Origin: an uncultured Paracoccaceae bacterium
Lineage (GTDB): Bacteria; Pseudomonadota; Alphaproteobacteria; Rhodobacterales; Rhodobacteraceae
Length of the DNA: 64,000 nt
Direction: 5' to 3'
Assembly: GCA_947500135.1 (NCBI GenBank)
Contig: CANMQX010000011.1
Location: 19,799-83,798, forward strand
The notes beneath the pieces are model-generated. The model saw nothing but the letters and a program-made list of their open reading frames with translations. It was not told the DNA's origin and did no database searches. The position numbers were made by a program, and so were the translations under genes. How positions within the stretch are numbered: position 1 is the stretch's first letter; every line of letters starts with the position of its first letter. Positions 23,751 through 32,600 of the stretch are shown here, in pieces.

Positions 23751-24689
23751 ATGGCCCGATCCCGCACGCCCAAATTCGATGCCTCCGAGGTCATCACCAA
23801 CGAAATCATCCGCATCATCGAGCGCGGCGTCCTGCCGTGGCGCAAGCCCTGGACGGCAGGAGGCAGTTCTCGCCCCCTGCGCGTGGGCGGTGAGCCCTAT
23901 CAGGGAGTGAACAACTTCCTGCTGACCATGCGGACCGTGATGGCGGGCTACAGCTCGCCCTTCTGGATGACCATTCTTCAAGCCAACGCTCTGGGAGCCA
24001 AGGTCCGCAAAGGCGAGAGGTCCTCTGTCGTTGTCTACTACGGACAAAGCCGGAAAGACGCCGGCGGCGAGGATGATCAGGAGGAGAGCGATGATCGGTC
24101 CGAGGAGGCCCGCATCTTCCGCTTCCAGAAATCCTACCGCGTGTTCAATGCCTGCCAGATCGAGGGCTTGCCCGATAGCTTCTTCCCCGATCCGGAGCCG
24201 GCACCCGAACATCCGCCTTCCGAGCCCATCCCGCATATGCAGGCGTTTTTCGACGCAATCGACGTCACGACCGTCTTCACGGGAACGGAAGCCTACTATC
24301 TGCCGCCCGTGGATAAGGTCTTCATGCCGTCGATAGCGCGGTTCGAGAACCCGCGGAATTTCTACGGGGTCTGGGCCCATGAGCTGGCCCATGCCACTAA
24401 GGCGCGCCATCGGCTGAACCGCGATTACGGCCTCTCGCGCTTCAGCAACACGGCCTACGCGCGCGAAGAGATCGTCGCCGAGCTGACCTCGGTGTTCCTT
24501 GGCCAGACGCTCGGCTTTACGGCCCATACGCTCGAGCTGAACGCGGCGTATCTCTACAACTGGCTGCGCGTTCTGCGCTCCGACAAGAACGCGATCTTCA
24601 AGCACGCGGCCGACGCGCAGCGCGCCTGTGATTACCTGATCGCACGGTCAGAAGCGGGTAGGGCGGGGGAGGGCGCCCAGGCCGCTTGA
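23751..24689 (+). CDS. ArdC-like antirestriction protein (ssDNA-binding plus zincin)
   Basis: A 312-residue protein. The N-terminal ArdC/DUF1738 domain (VITNEIIRIIERGVLPWRKP, GGEPYQGVNNFLLTMR) binds single-stranded DNA in relatives; the C-terminal zincin-like metallopeptidase has HELAH (210-214) and a downstream Glu in EEIVAELTSVFLG. A charged linker (DQEESDDRSEEA) lies between. ArdC-type proteins protect incoming plasmid DNA from restriction during conjugation. GAAAGGAGG sits 6 nt before the ATG. It fits the mobilisation genes further right. Confidence 0.88.
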   Translation: MARSRTPKFDASEVITNEIIRIIERGVLPWRKPWTAGGSSRPLRVGGEPYQGVNNFLLTMRTVMAGYSSPFWMTILQANALGAKVRKGERSSVVVYYGQSRKDAGGEDDQEESDDRSEEARIFRFQKSYRVFNACQIEGLPDSFFPDPEPAPEHPPSEPIPHMQAFFDAIDVTTVFTGTEAYYLPPVDKVFMPSIARFENPRNFYGVWAHELAHATKARHRLNRDYGLSRFSNTAYAREEIVAELTSVFLGQTLGFTAHTLELNAAYLYNWLRVLRSDKNAIFKHAADAQRACDYLIARSEAGRAGEGAQAA

Positions 24690-24711
24690 GCGGTGTGGGA
24701 CCGCAAAAGTG

Positions 24712-24723
24712 AAAGCGGGCTTT
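24712..24723 (+). repeat. AAAGC-GG-GCTTT leader motif (copy 1)
   Basis: AAAGCGGGCTTT, an inverted repeat with a 2-nt centre, stands 35 nt before the DUF3768 start. Related elements precede other genes in this block: CCAAAGC-AG-GCTTTGG at 33889-33904 and GAAAGC-AG-GCTTTC at 35278-35291. They may be shared regulatory or processing sites, or 3' ends of the preceding genes. Confidence 0.4.
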
Positions 24724-24758
24724 GGGAAGGGTGTATCAACTTCTCAAAGGAGATCCCC

Positions 24759-25148
24759 ATGTCCATGACCGTTCAACCCCAGCCAGACCGTCCCGATCCG
24801 AGTGTGATCGCGGTGCAGAACGACGCGTTTCGCAAGCTCGCGTGCCTTGGAGTGCCGCCCGCACAGCCGATCCAGGGCCGCATGCACGTCACCCGCTCGC
24901 TTATGGAGGCGGGTGACGGCTTCATGGCCGAGGCGGTGAAGGCCACCGGTGAGTTTGCCACATTCGAGCCCGAGAATGACCCGGAAGGCTGGCACGATTT
25001 TGGGGCGGTCGAGATCCGGGGCGAGACCGTGTTCTGGAAAATCGATCTCTATGAAGCAGACTCGGATTTCCTCTACGGCGCGGAGGCGCCGGACAACCCC
25101 GAAACGACAGTGCGTGTCCTGACAGTCATGATGGCGCGAGATTGGTGA
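24759..25148 (+). CDS. DUF3768 family protein
   Basis: A 129-residue protein that matches my memory of DUF3768: AVQNDAFRKLACLGVP at the N-terminus, GEFATFEPENDPEGWHDFGA with the conserved acidic His-Asp part, ETVFWKIDLYEADSDF and the end TTVRVLTVMMARDW. Function unknown; common on alphaproteobacterial plasmids. AAAGGAG (24746-24752) precedes ATG 24759; the longer frame from 24693 is unlikely. A decayed copy of its 3' end lies directly downstream. Confidence 0.82.
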   Translation: MSMTVQPQPDRPDPSVIAVQNDAFRKLACLGVPPAQPIQGRMHVTRSLMEAGDGFMAEAVKATGEFATFEPENDPEGWHDFGAVEIRGETVFWKIDLYEADSDFLYGAEAPDNPETTVRVLTVMMARDW

Positions 25149-25178
25149 GGGCTGTTTTCGCTGAGCAGTGGTAAAACG

Positions 25179-25282
25179 GCACCCGACATCCCCGACACCA
25201 CCATGCGCGGGCTGACCACTGCCCGGCAGGGCATCACGGAGTGATGTCCCGAGAGGGGATCATGCTGGCGCGCGACTGGTAG
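25179..25282 (+). pseudogene. Remnant of a second DUF3768 gene (3' end)
   Basis: The segment encodes PDIPDTTMRGLT and, after about 45 bp and a frame change, MLARDW and a stop. The intact neighbour ends PDNPETTVRVLTVMMARDW, and the DNA matches at about 28 of 39 positions over the first part and 19 of 23 over the last. It is best read as the eroded tail of a tandem duplicate with an insertion. No start or upstream part is visible. Confidence 0.5.
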
Positions 25283-25323
25283 AAGGGCAGGGGACCCCTC
25301 CCACTGACATCCCAGACGATGAA

Positions 25324-25358
25324 GGCCCGCTGCCCCTCAAAGGGAGAGTGGGCCTTTT
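25324..25358 (+). terminator. Hairpin plus T-run before ParB-like gene
   Basis: GGCCCGCT (25324-25331) pairs with AGTGGGCC (25347-25354, one G-T pair), followed by TTTTGT. It resembles an intrinsic terminator and stands 80 nt before the ParB-like start, so it probably ends transcription from the DUF3768 side or acts as an attenuator. Confidence 0.45.
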
Positions 25359-25437
25359 GTCGTGGTGATCCCTGAAGCCGGGGATTGGTCACGCGCAAGC
25401 GCGCGGGCCGCACCTCACCCACCTGGAAGGATATCCC

Positions 25438-27420
25438 ATGACCACAAGTTTTACCCCGCTCACCGTCGCGATTGGCGATCTGACATCACACCCCGCCAAT
25501 GTGCGCAGCAACGCGCCGGAAACCTATGATCCCGAGAACATCGCCCATCTGAAGGCCAGCATCGCTGTTCTGGGCCTGCTCCAGCCGCTCCTGGTCCAGA
25601 AGCTTGACGGCAAATATGCCGTCCTCGCCGGTGGCCGGCGCCATGCCGCCCTGAAGGAACTGGTCGCGGACAAGAGCGAGAAGGGGTTCACCGCGAAGAC
25701 CAAGGTGGACTGCCGCCTCGTGCCCGAGGATTGCGATGTGACCACGGCGCTGTCGCTTGCCGAGAACATCACTCAAGCGCCGATGAATGCCATCGACGAG
25801 TTCGAGGCCTTCGCCCGGATGATGGAGGTCGACGGCCAGACGCCCGAGACAATCGCGAAGACCTTCGGCACCACGGTGGCGGCGGTGAAAGGCCGGTTGC
25901 GCTATGGCCTGATCCACCCCGACATCCGCGCGGCGGCCCGAGCCAAGACGATTACGCTCGACACGATGAAGGCCTTCGCCGAGCACCCGAGCCAAGAGGT
26001 GCAGAAGGAGGTCTATGAGGCGCTCACCAAGGAAGACAGCTACCTCCAGGCCTATACTGTCCGTCAGGCTCTCAAGTCGCGTGGTGTGCAGGTCAGCGAC
26101 GATATCGGGGCCTTCGTGCGCGAGGACTACGAGGCACGGGGCGGGGCCGTCGCGGCTGATCTCCTGGAAGAGCATTCCGTGCTCGAGGATGCGGTGCTGG
26201 TCGAGACCATCCTGCTCGAGAAGCTCGGGGCCGCCGCCGAAGAGGCTCGCATAAAGCTGGGCTTTGCGTGGGCCGATGCAATGGTGCGCTATGATTACGC
26301 GACCATGGCCGACTATGGCCGCGTCTATCCCGGCCCAATCGAGCCGGATGAGGCTGCCCAGAAGCGCATCGACGAGATCACCGCCGAGCTCGAGCAACTC
26401 CAGCTCGAGATGGAAGATGAGGGGTTCGAAGACGATGCCTACAATGCGCTCTACGACCGCGTGGACGCCTTGGAAGAGGAAGCCCGCGACCTGCAGGAGG
26501 CCTACAGCGCCGAGGACCTGGCCCGTGCAGGTGTGATTGCGTCCTGGTCGAGTGGGCAGGTGACGCTTCATGTGGGCCTCGTGCGCCCGGAGGACACCGC
26601 GAAAGAGGAGGGCGCGCACGGCTCCTCGGCCAACCCGACCGGGGAGGAGGCCCCGGACGCAGGGGAAATCAGCTACCCGGCCTCATTGGCCGAGGACCTC
26701 AAGACCGAGCGGGCCATGGCCCTCGGCGCCGCGATGGCGCTGCATCCGGAGGCCACGCTCGATCTGACGCTCTTCAAGCTGGTCAGTGACGTTCTGGCCA
26801 GCGGCATGAGTGTCACGCAGGCGATCAAGATCGATGCCCGCAAGGAATACCGCAGCCATGCCAAGATGGACGAGATCGACGAGACCTCGCTCGAGCAGGT
26901 GGCGGCGGCGCATGATGCGCTTGATCTCTCGTGGCTCGATGACGCCCGCGCGCCCGCCGATCAGTTCGCGGCGTTTCGGGCTCTTCAGGCAGGGGAGAAG
27001 GCCAAGCTCGTCGCTTATGCCACGGCCAGCACCACGCAATCCTGCTTCACGCGGGACCGCCAGCGCGACAGCCTGATGCATGCGTTCGAGATCGAGATCA
27101 TGCCCGACATCCGCGCCCATTGGACGCCGAATGCGGCGCTCTTCAACCGCTTCAAGAAGGCCTGGCTCCTGAAGATCCTCGGCGAGGATCTGGGTCTCGC
27201 CCAGGAGGCTGTGACGCTGGCCTCGTCGAGCAAGAAAGAGATCGTCGCCTTCTGCGACAAGCTCTTCGCCGAGCCTTTCGCCACGCTCACCGACGCGCAG
27301 CGCGCTGCCGTGGCCGCCTGGTGCCCGCCGATGATGCAGACCGCCGGTGTCGCCTGTGATGAGGCGGAGCCCACTGCGGAAACCCCGGAGCCTGACAGCG
27401 AGGTCGCGCAAGCGGCCTGA
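25438..27420 (+). CDS. Large ParB-like nuclease-domain protein
   Basis: A 660-residue protein. Residues 1-110 form a ParB/Srx-fold domain (VAIGDLTSHPANVRSN, SIAVLGLLQPLLVQ, YAVLAGGRRHAALKEL, ALSLAENITQAPMNAIDEFE), followed by a helix-turn-helix (ETIAKTFGTTVAAVKGRLRY). The middle (about 300-365) is a Glu-rich coiled coil and the C-terminal third is helical. It is about twice the size of RepB and matches the large ParB-like proteins of plasmid accessory regions rather than a true centromere binder. AAGGA lies 8 nt upstream. Function unproven. Confidence 0.82.
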   Translation: MTTSFTPLTVAIGDLTSHPANVRSNAPETYDPENIAHLKASIAVLGLLQPLLVQKLDGKYAVLAGGRRHAALKELVADKSEKGFTAKTKVDCRLVPEDCDVTTALSLAENITQAPMNAIDEFEAFARMMEVDGQTPETIAKTFGTTVAAVKGRLRYGLIHPDIRAAARAKTITLDTMKAFAEHPSQEVQKEVYEALTKEDSYLQAYTVRQALKSRGVQVSDDIGAFVREDYEARGGAVAADLLEEHSVLEDAVLVETILLEKLGAAAEEARIKLGFAWADAMVRYDYATMADYGRVYPGPIEPDEAAQKRIDEITAELEQLQLEMEDEGFEDDAYNALYDRVDALEEEARDLQEAYSAEDLARAGVIASWSSGQVTLHVGLVRPEDTAKEEGAHGSSANPTGEEAPDAGEISYPASLAEDLKTERAMALGAAMALHPEATLDLTLFKLVSDVLASGMSVTQAIKIDARKEYRSHAKMDEIDETSLEQVAAAHDALDLSWLDDARAPADQFAAFRALQAGEKAKLVAYATASTTQSCFTRDRQRDSLMHAFEIEIMPDIRAHWTPNAALFNRFKKAWLLKILGEDLGLAQEAVTLASSSKKEIVAFCDKLFAEPFATLTDAQRAAVAAWCPPMMQTAGVACDEAEPTAETPEPDSEVAQAA

Positions 27421-27496
27421 GCCATCACGCGACCCGCGCGTGGACCATGCCGCCCGCGCGGGTCGACCCTCCCACACTCAACAGAAAGACATCCCC

Positions 27497-28090
27497 ATGG
27501 CTATTCTCAAGTTCTCTGCCTCCGCAGTTGCGGCGCAGATCGCCCATGCGCGCGCCTGCAAAACCTTCTTGCCCAACTGGAACGGGCCCGTGGACAGGCC
27601 GGCCCTGATCCTGATCGTCGGCAATGGTGTGCATCTGCGCTCAAACGGCATCGATGGCACGACCACCCGTATCGTCACCACCGAACAGGCCGATCCCTCC
27701 TTCGCCTTCGCCGACGGCATGAACCCGTTTCGGGATACCGACTGGATGGCGCAGCGCCGCATGGCGTTTCGCGATCTGACCGGCCAGTTCTACACCGACA
27801 TCCTCGACGATGTGCAGGTGCTCATCGACCGGGGGCAGGGGGCGATCCGGCTTGCCACCGATGGCCACAGCATCCGCGTCTTCGTGCGCCGGGCCTCGGA
27901 TTATCTCATCGGCGGGACATACGACGTGCCCTCCGGTCTTGGCGGCACGTTCCGGGTTATCCTCAAGGATGCCTGCGACACCTTCGCGATCGTGCAGAAC
28001 TGCGGCAATTGCGAGGATTTCGACGCCATGCAGCCCTACCGCGTGCCGCTTGATGCCCTGATGGAACTCGATGACCGGAGGGCGGCGTAA
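27497..28090 (+). CDS. Unrecognised 197-aa plasmid protein (possibly DUF3085)
   Basis: The frame starts MAILKFSASAVAAQIAHARA; a central VGNGVHLRSNGI segment and a C-terminal DCGNCEDFD-like part (QNCGNCEDFDAMQPYRVP) follow. AAAGACATCCCC precedes ATG 27497; the longer frame from 27347 overlaps the ParB-like gene and is unlikely. The beginning recalls DUF3085, but I am not sure. It has no catalytic motif that I can point to. It follows the ParB-like gene by 76 nt. Confidence 0.6.
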   Translation: MAILKFSASAVAAQIAHARACKTFLPNWNGPVDRPALILIVGNGVHLRSNGIDGTTTRIVTTEQADPSFAFADGMNPFRDTDWMAQRRMAFRDLTGQFYTDILDDVQVLIDRGQGAIRLATDGHSIRVFVRRASDYLIGGTYDVPSGLGGTFRVILKDACDTFAIVQNCGNCEDFDAMQPYRVPLDALMELDDRRAA

Positions 28091-28113
28091 CGCGCCCTTT
28101 CTCAAACAAGCAT

Positions 28114-28157
28114 CGCCAATACCCTGCTGGGCCTGGGGCCCTCTCGGGACATTGGCG
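28114..28157 (+). repeat. Long inverted repeat in DUF6927 leader
   Basis: CGCCAAT (28114-28120) and ATTGGCG (28151-28157) pair perfectly around a 30-nt GC-rich loop that itself contains GGGCC/GGCCC. It lies 36 nt before the next start codon. A structured leader or terminator is likely, but no T-run follows. Confidence 0.4.
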
Positions 28158-28192
28158 ACAACAATTTCCCCAATGAGAGAAAGGACTCTGAG

Positions 28193-28849
28193 ATGGGATG
28201 GCTCTTCTACACGGACCGCCGCGTCCAGACTTATGCAGATGAGAAAGCGGAAATCGCCCGGCTTTGCAGCTTCGAGAGCGACACGCGCAAAACCGAACTG
28301 GTCAAGGCCTGCAAGGTCGGCTCCACCTGGTATGCGGCCGCGAGGGTCACAAATCTTGACGGCACCCCAGTCGAGGACGCGACTTATGTCTCTGATCCTG
28401 ACGGCTCGATCACCTTCGCCGCCGTCTTCCTCACCCGATATGATGACGGCTGCTGGGGCTACAAGGACATGGAGGAAAGCGCGGGACCAGTCGAATCCCG
28501 CGCGCCACTAAGCCTGTTGGCCCTGCTGTCCGAGCTGAAAGACCCGGACAGCTACGCCCAGGACTGGCGCCAGCGCTGCCGGAATTGGGCTTCGATCCCT
28601 GACTACGAGGAAGGCGACAAGATCAGGCTCGCAGCACCCGTGACGCTCACCGATGGCAGCACCTGCCAGATCGTCACCGCGACGCACTACAGGCGTGGGC
28701 GGCAAAAACGCCGCTGCTACCGCATTGAGGAAACCGGCGGGCTCGTGCGGCTCTCAAGGGCCTCGCTTGCGGGTTCGGAGCTGCTCAGTTCCGCGAAGGG
28801 TGCGGCCAGTCCTGTGCTGGCGGAGTTCCTGGCGGGGCAGGGTGGCTGA
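28193..28849 (+). CDS. DUF6927-like protein
   Basis: A 218-residue protein beginning MGWLFYTDRRVQTYADEKAE, with TWYAAARVTNLDG, FLTRYDDGCWGYKDMEESAG and DWRQRCRNWAS, all features I associate with DUF6927 proteins of alphaproteobacteria. The C-terminal half has an SH3-like beta segment (DKIRLAAPVTLTDGSTCQIV). Function unknown. GAAAGGACTCTGAG precedes the ATG. Confidence 0.72.
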   Translation: MGWLFYTDRRVQTYADEKAEIARLCSFESDTRKTELVKACKVGSTWYAAARVTNLDGTPVEDATYVSDPDGSITFAAVFLTRYDDGCWGYKDMEESAGPVESRAPLSLLALLSELKDPDSYAQDWRQRCRNWASIPDYEEGDKIRLAAPVTLTDGSTCQIVTATHYRRGRQKRRCYRIEETGGLVRLSRASLAGSELLSSAKGAASPVLAEFLAGQGG

Positions 28850-28907
28850 GTTTCCCGCTGAGACAACACCACGGGACCCCGCGCGCACATAGTGCCGACT
28901 TGAATTC

Positions 28908-28925
28908 GTATCTCAAATGAGATAC
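28908..28925. promoter_or_regulatory. Operator of RelBE-like pair
   Basis: GTATCTC-AAAT-GAGATAC is a perfect 7-bp inverted repeat 28 nt before the antitoxin start. RelB/DinJ-type ribbon-helix-helix proteins bind such repeats to repress their operon. Confidence 0.6.
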
Positions 28926-28953
28926 ATCACTCCCATCAACTGGAGGACCATCC

Positions 28954-29253
28954 ATGCCTGCCCAAACATCCATGCTTCACGTTCGTGTTGACGATCAGCT
29001 GAAAGCACGGGCTTCGGACGCACTTGCGGGCGTCGGTCTGACGCTCTCCGACGCGGTGCGTATTCTTCTGACCCGCGTGGCCGCAGAAGGCGGATTGCCT
29101 GCCGGATTGACTGCTGATCCGGATGCCTATGACGCCTGGTTCCGGGCGAAGGTACAGGAAGCGCTGGACGATCCAAGGCCCACAACGTCCCATGCCAAGG
29201 CGATGCAAGACGCCCAGGCATTGATTGACGGGAAGCGCCTTGCCAAATCTTGA
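28954..29253 (+). CDS. RelB/DinJ-type antitoxin
   Basis: A 99-residue ribbon-helix-helix protein: SMLHVRVDDQLKARASDALA, then VGLTLSDAVRILLTRVAAEG, the standard RelB/DinJ N-terminal pattern, followed by an acidic C-terminal tail (DAQALIDGKRLAKS) that would wrap the toxin. GGAGG lies 11 nt before the ATG. It overlaps the toxin gene by 14 nt. Confidence 0.88.
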   Translation: MPAQTSMLHVRVDDQLKARASDALAGVGLTLSDAVRILLTRVAAEGGLPAGLTADPDAYDAWFRAKVQEALDDPRPTTSHAKAMQDAQALIDGKRLAKS

Positions 29254-29515
29254 ATGGAAAGCGACGGCCATCGCCGACTTGCTGGCAATCATTGACTACA
29301 TCTCTGACGACAACCCGGATGCCGCCCAAGTTCTCAAAGACGAGATTGAACACAAGACGTCCCTCCTTCCAGAACGCCCTCTGATGTACCGCGCGGGCCG
29401 TGTGGACGGGACTAGGGAGATGGTTATTCGGCCGAACTACATCGTGGTTTATGCTGAAAGCCCTGAGATGGTGACCATTTTACGCGTTCTTCATGCTGCG
29501 CAGCAGTGGCCATGA
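29240..29515 (+). CDS. RelE/ParE-family toxin
   Basis: A 91-residue RelE/ParE toxin: PNLEWKATAIADLLAIIDYI, a DNPDAAQVLKDEIEHK helix, LMYRAGRVDGTREMVIRPNY and IVVYAESPEMVTILRVLHAA, the common ParE end. I prefer TTG at 29240 (start PNLEWKA) over the in-frame TTG at 29225 because it gives the family N-terminus and has GGGAAG about 5 nt upstream. ParE members inhibit gyrase and RelE members cut mRNA; the sequence does not settle which. Confidence 0.85.
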   Translation: MPNLEWKATAIADLLAIIDYISDDNPDAAQVLKDEIEHKTSLLPERPLMYRAGRVDGTREMVIRPNYIVVYAESPEMVTILRVLHAAQQWP

Positions 29516-29544
29516 TGGGGGTGCAGGCCCCCCGCTAAGAAATT

Positions 29545-29582
29545 GCCCGCTCTACGCCTTCAAAGTGTAGAGCGGGCTTTTT
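29545..29582 (+). terminator. Intrinsic terminator after RelBE-like pair
   Basis: GCCCGCTCTAC (29545-29555) pairs perfectly with GTAGAGCGGGC (29567-29577), followed by TTTTTG. A clear Rho-independent terminator, 30 nt after the toxin stop and 40 nt before the next start. Confidence 0.85.
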
Positions 29583-29621
29583 GTCCTTTGGAACTCAGAC
29601 CCTGATCCAAAGGAAACCCCC

Positions 29622-32600
29622 ATGTCCAAGCCCCGCTCAACGCTCCCTAATCCTGTTGAATCCGACGCTAACCTCGCCTCTGCCCTCGCGCAGATCGGCA
29701 CGGAGATCGACCACCAACCCCTGCGCAGTTCAGCGCTCGCGCGTATCATGCGCGAGACGTTTCATGGCAGCGACGCCGGCGGTGCCTGGGACTGGCGCAT
29801 GGCCTACGACCTGATGCAGGCCGCGGCTATCCAGGTGCTGCTGCGTGAGGCCGACGCGGCAGGTGACATCGCTACTGCAAAGCTCGTTGCCTCTCGGCTG
29901 CTGACGGAAACCCGCCGCTCAGAGCAGCAGATCCGGCTGCAGCAGTTTTCCACGCCGCTGCCATTCGCGGCTCTGGCCGTACGGGCGGCAGCCATTCGCA
30001 AGAGCGAGACCGTGCTGGAGCCCTCGGCTGGCACCGGCGCTCTCGCTTCGTTCGCGGCACGGGCTGGTGCCACACTTCTGCTCAATGAGATCGATCCCTT
30101 TCGCCAGAGCCTCCTGCGCGCGGTCTACGGCGGCGAGGTGACGAGCCATGACGGGGAGCATATCGACGATCTGCTGCAGACACTGGTCCTGCCCGAAGTC
30201 GTAGTGATGAATCCGCCCTTTGCCTCCTCAGTCGATCGTTCCCGGGACAAACACATCGCCGCCAAGCATCTCATCGCGGCTGCCAAGCGCCTGGCACCCG
30301 GCGGGCGGCTGGTGGCTATCATGCCGCCGGGATTCACGCCCGAACGCGATGCCGCGCATTGGTCCCGCGCCTGCGGCCTCATGACGCCGCGATTGGCCCT
30401 CACGATGCCGGGACAGGTTTACCGCAAGCTCGGCACAACTGTGGAAACCCAGCTCATGGTCTTCGACAAGGTGCAGGAGGACGGCGAGATGATCCGCGCC
30501 ACGGTTCAGAATCTGGAGGAAGCCCTTCCCTTTGTCGACGCCGTGGCCGCAAGCCGGCCTGAGACACGCCCCACCCAACGGGCGGCGACAAACCCTCATG
30601 CGCGATCGGTCGGTCCAGTAACTGGCGCGCGCAAGCGCCCAGTTGCCACAGTCGCCGCCTCCAAACCCCGCGCCAATGCTGCCATCCCGCTAAGCTTCAC
30701 AAGTCTTGAGGCTCCGCGCGACAACACGCCCGTTTCGGATATTTATGCGCGCTACCGCCCGCAGCGGATCGAGATCGCGGGCGCGCAGGAACATCCCACG
30801 CCACTCGTCGAAAGCATCGCCATGGCCTCCGTCGCGCCACCCGTACCTTCGGGTGCCGCCAGTTCGGAATTACGGCTGCCCGCGCGGTTGATCGAAGAGG
30901 GACATCTCTCCGAGGCGCAGCTTGAGACGATCATCATGGCGCATGATGCCCATAGGCGTGATCTGCCCGGTCGGTTTACCATCGATGACGACCAGACCAA
31001 GCTGACGCGCGCCGATGATGTCCCGGATGCTCGTGCCTATCGCCTTGGCTATTTCCTCGGCGACGGCACCGGTTGCGGCAAAGGGCGGGAGTGCGCAGGG
31101 CTCATCCTTGTGAACTGGCTGGCCGGGCGCAGGAAGGCGATCTGGGTCTCCAAATCCGCCACGCTTATCGAGGACGCGATCCGCGACTGGACCGATCTTG
31201 GCGGCTCGCCCGCCGACATTCAGCCGCTCTCCAAATGGAAACCGGACCAGCCCGTCCCGATGGGCGACGGTATCCTCTTCGTGACTTACGCCACGCTGCG
31301 CTCGGCGGGCAAATTCGGCACCACGCGGCTGAGCCAGATCTTTGAGTGGATGGGTGAAGACTTCGACGGCGTGCTGGCTTTTGACGAGGCCCATGCCATG
31401 CAGAACGCCGCAGGGTCAGAGCAGGGCAGGGGGGTCAAACCTTCCCAGCAGGGCCTTGCGGGCCTCCGGCTGCAACTGGCAGCACCCCGCGCCCGCGTCT
31501 TCTACATCTCGGCCACAGGTGCGACGAGCGTGCACAACCTCGCCTACGCCGCGCGTCTTGGTCTCTGGGGGCAAGGGCCTGAATACCCCTTCCCGAGCCG
31601 CGAGAGCTTTGTCTCGGCGATGGAGGCCGGCGGTGTCGCTGCCATGGAGGTGGTGGCGCGCGATCTCAAGACGCTCGGGCTCTACACGGCGCGTGCCCTC
31701 AGCTTTGATGGGGTGGAGTATGACGTGCTCGAACACGCGCTCACTCCGGCCCAGATCGAGATCTACAACGCATACGCGGGTGCGTTTCGGACGATCCACC
31801 ACAATCTCGAAGCCGCACTGACTGCGACCGGCGTCAACGACGCCTCGGGCGAGACCAATGCCTCGGCCGCACGCGCCTCGGCTAAATCCCGGTTTGAAAG
31901 CACGAAACAGCGCTTCTTCAACCATCTCCTGATGGGCATGAAGGCTCCAAGCATCATCCACGCCATCAAGGATGATCTGGCGGCGGGCCATGCTTGCGTC
32001 ATCCAGGTGGTCTCTACAGGCGAAAGCCTGCTGAAACGCCGACTTGAGACAATGGACCCGGAGGACGAGCTCGTCGAGGGCGCGCTGACGCCGCGCGACT
32101 ATGTTCTGGGCTATCTCGAACAAGCCTTCCCGATCCATGCGCAAAAGCTGGTCGAGATCGACGACAATATGGTGGCCGAGCCGCTCCGCGACGAAACTGG
32201 CGCGCTGGTCGTCTCGCGCGAGGCGCTAGCTCTGCGTGACGCGGCCATGATGGAGTTGATGACGCTCGCCCCGATCCCCTCGGCGCTCGATCAGATTCTC
32301 TGGGCCTTTGGCGACGAGGTCGTGGCAGAAGTCACGGGGCGGTCCATCCGGCCCCTCAAGGACGCGGACGGCCATCTCTTCATCGAAAAGCGCACTGCCA
32401 GCAGCAATTCCTCCGAAACCCAAGCCTTCATGGAAGGCGAAAAGGATATCCTGATCTTCTCGGATGCGGGCGGCACGGGCCGGTCCTATCATGCGGCGCA
32501 AACGGCGAAGAACCAGAAACGGCGCCGGCACTACCTGTTGGAGCCCGGCTGGCGCGCCGATGCGGCCATCCAGGGGCTCGGCCGCACGCATCGCTCGGCC

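Noticed and set aside
25486..26619. 377-codon minus-strand frame
   Set aside because: Antisense to the ParB-like gene with atypical composition (His, Arg, Leu-rich); coding evidence is all on the plus strand.
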